In this document: piece after piece, positions 18,030 through 21,127 of the stretch
Layout of the letters: the number at the start of each line of letters is the position of its first letter
Position numbering within the stretch: position 1 is the first letter of the stretch
Source of the DNA: Nemertoderma westbladi
Taxonomy: Eukaryota; Xenacoelomorpha; Nemertodermatida; Nemertodermatidae
Assembly (NCBI GenBank): GCA_032718475.1
Contig: JAUCBJ010006575.1
Span: forward strand, 1 to 21,127
Reading direction: 5' to 3'
Length of the DNA stretch: 21,127 bases
The notes under the pieces: generated by a model
The model's database searches: none
Seen by the model: the letters and a program-made list of their open reading frames with translations, nothing else
What the model was told of the DNA's origin: nothing
Translations under genes and position numbers: made by a program

Positions 18030-18150
18030 ACTGATGCAAGGTTCATATAGGCCTAGTTATTATCATGTAGTTATTATAATGAATACTAGAATTCAATATC
18101 TGAATATAGCATGTAGTAACTCAACCTCAGCAGGCTAACGGTCAGCCTAA
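18030..18150 (-). other. 5' flank of the HECT gene
   Basis: AT-rich, 120 bp, with a TAGGCCTA octamer at 18048. No TATA box is clearly placed. It is bounded upstream by the CACCCAACT minisatellite. Confidence 0.35.
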
Positions 18151-18362
18151 ACACCCAACTACACCCAACTACACCCAACTTTCACCCAACTACACCCAAC
18201 TACACCCAACTACACCCAACTTTCACCCAACTACACCCAACTTTCACCCAACTACACCCAACTACACCCAACTTTCAGCCAACTACACCCACACAGTTCC
18301 ACCCCACTACACCCAACTTCCACTGCACTTCCACTTCCACTCTGCATCCAACTTACACCAAA
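18151..18362 (+). repeat. 10/11-bp ACACCCAACT / TTCACCCAACT minisatellite
   Basis: About 13 units run from 18151 to about 18290, mixing the 10-bp form ACACCCAACT and the 11-bp form TTCACCCAACT, then decay into related C/A-rich sequence to about 18362. On the minus strand each unit supplies GGG separated by about 7 nt. It lies upstream of the HECT start codon on its coding strand. The same motif recurs at 20370-20575. Confidence 0.92.
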
Positions 18363-19577
18363 CTATACCTACTGTATGGCACCAAACTTCCACAAATTAC
18401 AATATGTACAGTAACAAACTCTTCGAGGAATTGCTGAGATATGAGCTTTTAAATGTTTCATGTACTGTATGTTGCCCCCACTGCTGAGCAATTATGAAAA
18501 TAATAAACTAACGTTTTATATTTATTGCAGGTTGGTTCTAGAATAATTGATGAATTTAGCAATAAATATACAAAGGAGAGACGCAGAGACTATTGACGAA
18601 CGATCCAAGCTACAGTATAAAACTAAACTGGCGCTGTGGGATTGTGGTGAAAATGAAAACGGTATTGATACACAGGGGGGTCACCGTCACAGCCTTAACG
18701 ACGAAATCGCATTGGAAACTTCTGTTATGGGAATAGCAATGCAGATAATTCGTACAAAGTTAATGGACATAAGTTCTATATTATACAGTATGTTTAATGC
18801 AATTATAATAATGTAATTATCCTTTATGTATTATAGAATACAAGAAAAAGAACTGTAACATTATTTTCAGCAGCTTTATTTTAATCTTGTGCCCATGTAA
18901 ACACTTTCTGCCGTTATATATTTCACTTTGCAGTTGCCCCCATGTAAAGAATCCCAGGTTTTCATTAAAATCACAGGTTACAAAAGGGCTGAATCTAACC
19001 AAAACAATAAACGAAATTTAGCCGTATCAAAACGAAACGTATCAAAAAGATAAATTAAAAAAAAATAAAAAATTTTCATACATAAAATTCCAATAAAATG
19101 TCAACCGAAAAGTGAAATCCTGGTATTATTCACATGGGCAAACTTTATGGCCTTTATATTAATTAATTTTTAACGAAACAACAGCAATAATTTTAGAACA
19201 TTTTACATTTTTGATAAACTAAAAGGGGATCTGGTAAGATCTGTACAGGTCAAGGGAATTTCTGCAAGGAACTTATTATGATCTTCACATAAAGGCGTTG
19301 CCAGAAATGGACAAGATCTCTACAGTATGAGAATCGATAAGATCGTTATACATTACAGATCTTACAGTAGTAGAAATAATAATTCATCACACTAGGGTAG
19401 AGAATTGCAGACGTTGATCAACGTAATCATATAGACGCGGCTTGTGGTCACTAGTACATACTGTACAGTATATGTACAGTAGGATATGACAATATTCAGT
19501 TTATTTTATTACAAACAACGAAATGGGAGAAGTGTATTTAATCTTTCAGACATTCCACCCATTCGAAAATCCTCATG
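18363..19577. other. Non-coding AT-rich intergenic DNA
   Basis: No gene is supported. TATTTATTGCAG at 18519-18530 looks like a splice acceptor, but the reading after it closes within 22 codons. Around 19220-19360 there are several GATCT-rich short inverted pieces (GTAAGATCTGTAC; CAAGATCTCTACAG). Around 19455-19485 there is a TACTGTACAGTATATGTACA palindromic run. Confidence 0.45.
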
Positions 19578-19604
19578 TGATCAACATTGAGGTTTCCAAA
19601 CTAA
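19578..19604. repeat. Left 27-bp direct repeat (candidate target-site duplication)
   Basis: It begins TGATCAACATTGAGGTTTCC and matches 26 of 27 bases at 20081-20107, on the other side of the RT fragment. This is long enough that chance is very unlikely. Confidence 0.85.
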
Positions 19605-20080
19605 TGTGTGCATTGTACTTGACACAATGAACCCGGCGTAGCATTCTTGTGAATGTGCCATCCAGAGATTTGGTGTCCTCAGCAGTTAGAGCCCAGCATG
19701 GACTCCCGTAGAGGAGTACTGGAACTACTGCTGCTCTAAATAATCGGACCTTGAGTTTCCGATTAATTCTCGGTGACTTCCAAATCCTGGAAAGCCTATT
19801 CAAGGCTGCCCATGCCTTTCCCTTACGTATTCGAAGGTCCTCACCTGACTTCCGGATCCATGATCCCAGGTAACAGAAGTCATCCACATGCTCAAGCATA
19901 CCACCCTTTGAGCTTATGCTCATCCGATCAGAGACTTGCTGAGGACTTTCAAAGTTAAGTGTCAAAATGGAGGTAATAAAATGACCAACACTAGAAACAG
20001 AATGTTCTAATAAGCTGAGGAGTCGTTGGGTTCCCTCTAATGATTCTGAGAGTACTCCTAAGTCATCAGCAAAGTCTATC
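19604..20080 (-). pseudogene. Non-LTR reverse transcriptase fragment (family B, copy 2), internal piece only
   Basis: It corresponds to 13208-13694 of copy 1 and is nearly identical by eye. On the minus strand it carries part of the catalytic FADD region, DDFCYLGSWIRKSGEDL, the KAWAALNRLSRIWKS stretch and VPVLLYGSPCWALT, up to RVHCVKYNAH. Both ends are internal to the RT coding region: no 5' part, no C-terminus, no 3' UTR and no poly(A). A private deletion of about 14 bp lies near 19966-19985 relative to copy 1 and breaks the frame there. The piece sits between 27-bp direct repeats, so it behaves as one inserted unit. Inactive. Confidence 0.88.
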
Positions 20081-20107
20081 TGATCAACATTGAGGTTTCC
20101 AAGCTAA
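20081..20107. repeat. Right 27-bp direct repeat (candidate target-site duplication)
   Basis: Same sequence as 19578-19604 except AAGCTAA in place of AAACTAA near its end. It starts two or three bases beyond the point where similarity to RT copy 1 stops. Confidence 0.85.
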
Positions 20108-20369
20108 ATTCTCACATGTGAATGAATAATATGTCACACACTTTTGGTATGTTGCTACATAGTCGGATCCCAAGTGGGGTTTCTCATCGGGCTTTAATGT
20201 GGATCAGTTGGCGAAAATCTTCAAAAGTTACTTACAAATGAATTTTTCATTACAGACAGACAAGCGGACAGAACGACCGACTGGAGATGAAATTCTGCCC
20301 TATTTTTACTAATTGCAATTGTGCGCTAAGGCTTGCCCTGACTGCGTGACTCGTCCCACAGAACACCAA
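20108..20369. other. Short non-coding stretch with a LINE/SINE-tail-like ACAG run
   Basis: Around 20250-20282 CATTACAGACAGACAAGCGG is followed by ACAGAACGACCGACTGG. This resembles the ACAG-rich tail in the 6151-6380 repeat, but the head of that repeat is missing. Nothing else is recognised. Confidence 0.35.
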
Positions 20370-20575
20370 ACTCTCCAACCAACTACACTCAACTTTGACT
20401 CACTTTCACCCAACTACACTCCACTTCCACCCAACTCTCACCCAACTACCCCCAACAACACCCAACTTTCACCCAACTACACCCAATTCTCCACCCAACT
20501 ACACCCAACTATCACCCAACTACAGTACTCTCAACATTGTCTCACATCCACCCAACTACACTTACCTTTCACCAC
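20370..20575 (+). repeat. Degenerate CACCCAACT minisatellite, second locus
   Basis: It has the same 10/11-bp core and strand as 18151-18362 but is more diverged (CTCCACTTCCACCCAACT, CACCCAACTATCACCCAACT and others). Open frames through it consist of N/T/P/H repeats and are artefacts. Confidence 0.88.
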
Positions 20576-20842
20576 TTTCTCGCAGGTCAGGATTTTTGAA
20601 AATAAAAAATTATAAAGCAAATTATAAAATTGTCAAAAACCATACAAATCCTAATCTACGTCGCTTTTTTGGATGTGAAGATGAGTAGGACATACAGTAC
20701 AATATATCTAATGTTTAGTTCTGAGGCATAACAGCGAGAACATGCGAGCCACGTTTGTAGTAAAGGCGAGCCTTAACCCACTATGATAATTAGTAAATAC
20801 TGGAAAATTTATTTCGAGTCATTATCATATTCGAGTTAGTGA
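20576..20842. other. Non-coding AT-rich stretch before the palindromes
   Basis: No gene is seen. TCGAGTTAGTGAAATATTAAAA leads directly into the first palindrome. Confidence 0.4.
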
Positions 20843-20949
20843 AATATTAAAACGAGGGACCGAAGTGAGATAAAAGTACATTATACACTATAATAATATT
20901 ATAGTGTATAATGTACTTTTATCTCACTTCGGTCCCTCGTTTTAATATT
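20843..20949. mobile_element. Perfect 107-bp palindrome P1 (53-bp arms, 1-bp centre)
   Basis: The arms mirror exactly around base 20896. They contain CGAGGGACCGAAGTGAGAT near the outer part and an ATTATACACTATAATA tip. The perfect identity and single-base spacer suggest a very recent foldback/MITE, or an assembly fold-back. It overlaps the next palindrome by three bases. Confidence 0.85.
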
Positions 20950-21077
20950 ATTTGCGGCTCGTCCATAGACGAGCGTTAAGTAATCAAGAAATTTAACAAT
21001 AAAACAACATATTATGTTGTTTTATTGTTAAATTTCTTGATTACTTAACGCTCGTCTATGGACGAGCCGCAAATAAT
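20947..21077. mobile_element. Perfect 131-bp palindrome P2 (65-bp arms, 1-bp centre)
   Basis: The arms mirror exactly around base 21012. Each arm also contains a small hairpin, GCTCGTC-CATA-GACGAGC, giving a nested structure. The sequence is unrelated to P1 apart from the shared ATT at the join. There is no coding capacity. Confidence 0.85.
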
Positions 21078-21088
21078 CCATCTATCTA

Positions 21089-21127
21089 TTTACGGCTTGT
21101 CCAAGGACGAGCGTTAAGTAATTCAGA
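21089..21127 (+). repeat. Third, diverged copy of the P2 arm start, cut by the window end
   Basis: TTTACGGCTTGTCCAAGGAC followed by GAGCGTTAAGTAATTCAGA matches 20951-20989 with a handful of changes. The changes leave the inner hairpin still able to pair (CTTGTCC with GGACGAG, one G-T pair). It suggests the element family extends beyond the window. Confidence 0.75.

Noticed and set aside
18151-18362. Interstitial telomere-like repeat
   Set aside because: The unit ACACCCAACT (AGTTGGGTGT on the other strand) is not the animal TTAGGG repeat, and it mixes 10- and 11-bp units like an ordinary minisatellite.
13726-18400. Terminal inverted repeats bounding the integrase-HECT pair
   Set aside because: Comparison by eye of 13.70-14.16 kb with the reverse complement of 18.03-18.56 kb gave only short matches such as GGCTGA/TTTAGG words. 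None qualifies as an element end.
18531-18816. Possible exon after the acceptor-like TTTATTGCAG, or an 89-codon ORF beginning near 18547
   Set aside because: The frame that is open across the acceptor closes at a TGA after about 21 codons, and the longer frame is shut by TAA just upstream. No recognisable domain is encoded.
20313-20688. Two ORFs rich in N, T, P and H
   Set aside because: They are translations of the CACCCAACT minisatellite in two frames.

Overview
The window is nuclear DNA from an animal, most likely a marine invertebrate. The evidence is an AT-rich landscape dominated by repeats, one split host gene (the terminal exon of a RASL10-type Ras-like GTPase with a 3' splice site and a CAAX box), intronless transposon-type ORFs, decayed copia and non-LTR reverse transcriptase fragments, and long non-coding tracts with minisatellites. 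The octamer TAGGCCTA occurs 13 times and looks like a genome-specific signature. I cannot name the species.

Layout. (1) 1-2.4 kb, minus strand: an intact ORF of about 758 codons that I do not recognise, with a coiled-coil N-terminal third. A second open frame in the -1 phase overlaps its 3' end and runs off the window. This capsid/polymerase-like layout suggests an endogenous viral element, but that is unproven. (2) 2.58-3.95 kb: a frameshifted copia RNase H remnant next to a non-LTR RT fragment with 14-bp direct repeats at its ends. (3) 3.95-6.87 kb: non-coding AT-rich DNA with poly-C tracts and old repeats. (4) 6.87-8.46 kb: a 36-copy, 44-bp minisatellite with a clear higher-order structure. 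(5) 8.5-10.5 kb: a foldback element, then the RASL10-like terminal exon and its 3' flank. (6) 10.5-12.6 kb: hairpins, small tandem repeats and a GC-rich nested tandem array, possibly the inside of an LTR. (7) 12.87-13.73 kb: a second RT family, decayed. (8) 13.7-18.0 kb: the most interesting block. An intact IS3-like DDE integrase (plus strand) is convergent with an intact, intronless HECT-type E3 ubiquitin ligase (minus strand), with a 58-bp repeat array upstream of the first and a G-rich (on the coding strand) minisatellite upstream of the second. (9) 18.4-21.1 kb: non-coding DNA, a second copy of the RT fragment flanked by 27-bp direct repeats, another CACCCAACT minisatellite, and two abutting perfect palindromes at the right end.

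How the genes relate. Only the RASL10-like exon looks like an ordinary host gene. The integrase and HECT ORFs share intactness, lack of introns and convergent orientation over a shared AT-rich 3' spacer. This fits one composite DNA transposon of IS3EU type carrying its own ubiquitin ligase, but I could not find terminal inverted repeats by eye. The remainder is a graveyard of inserted fragments and tandem repeats.
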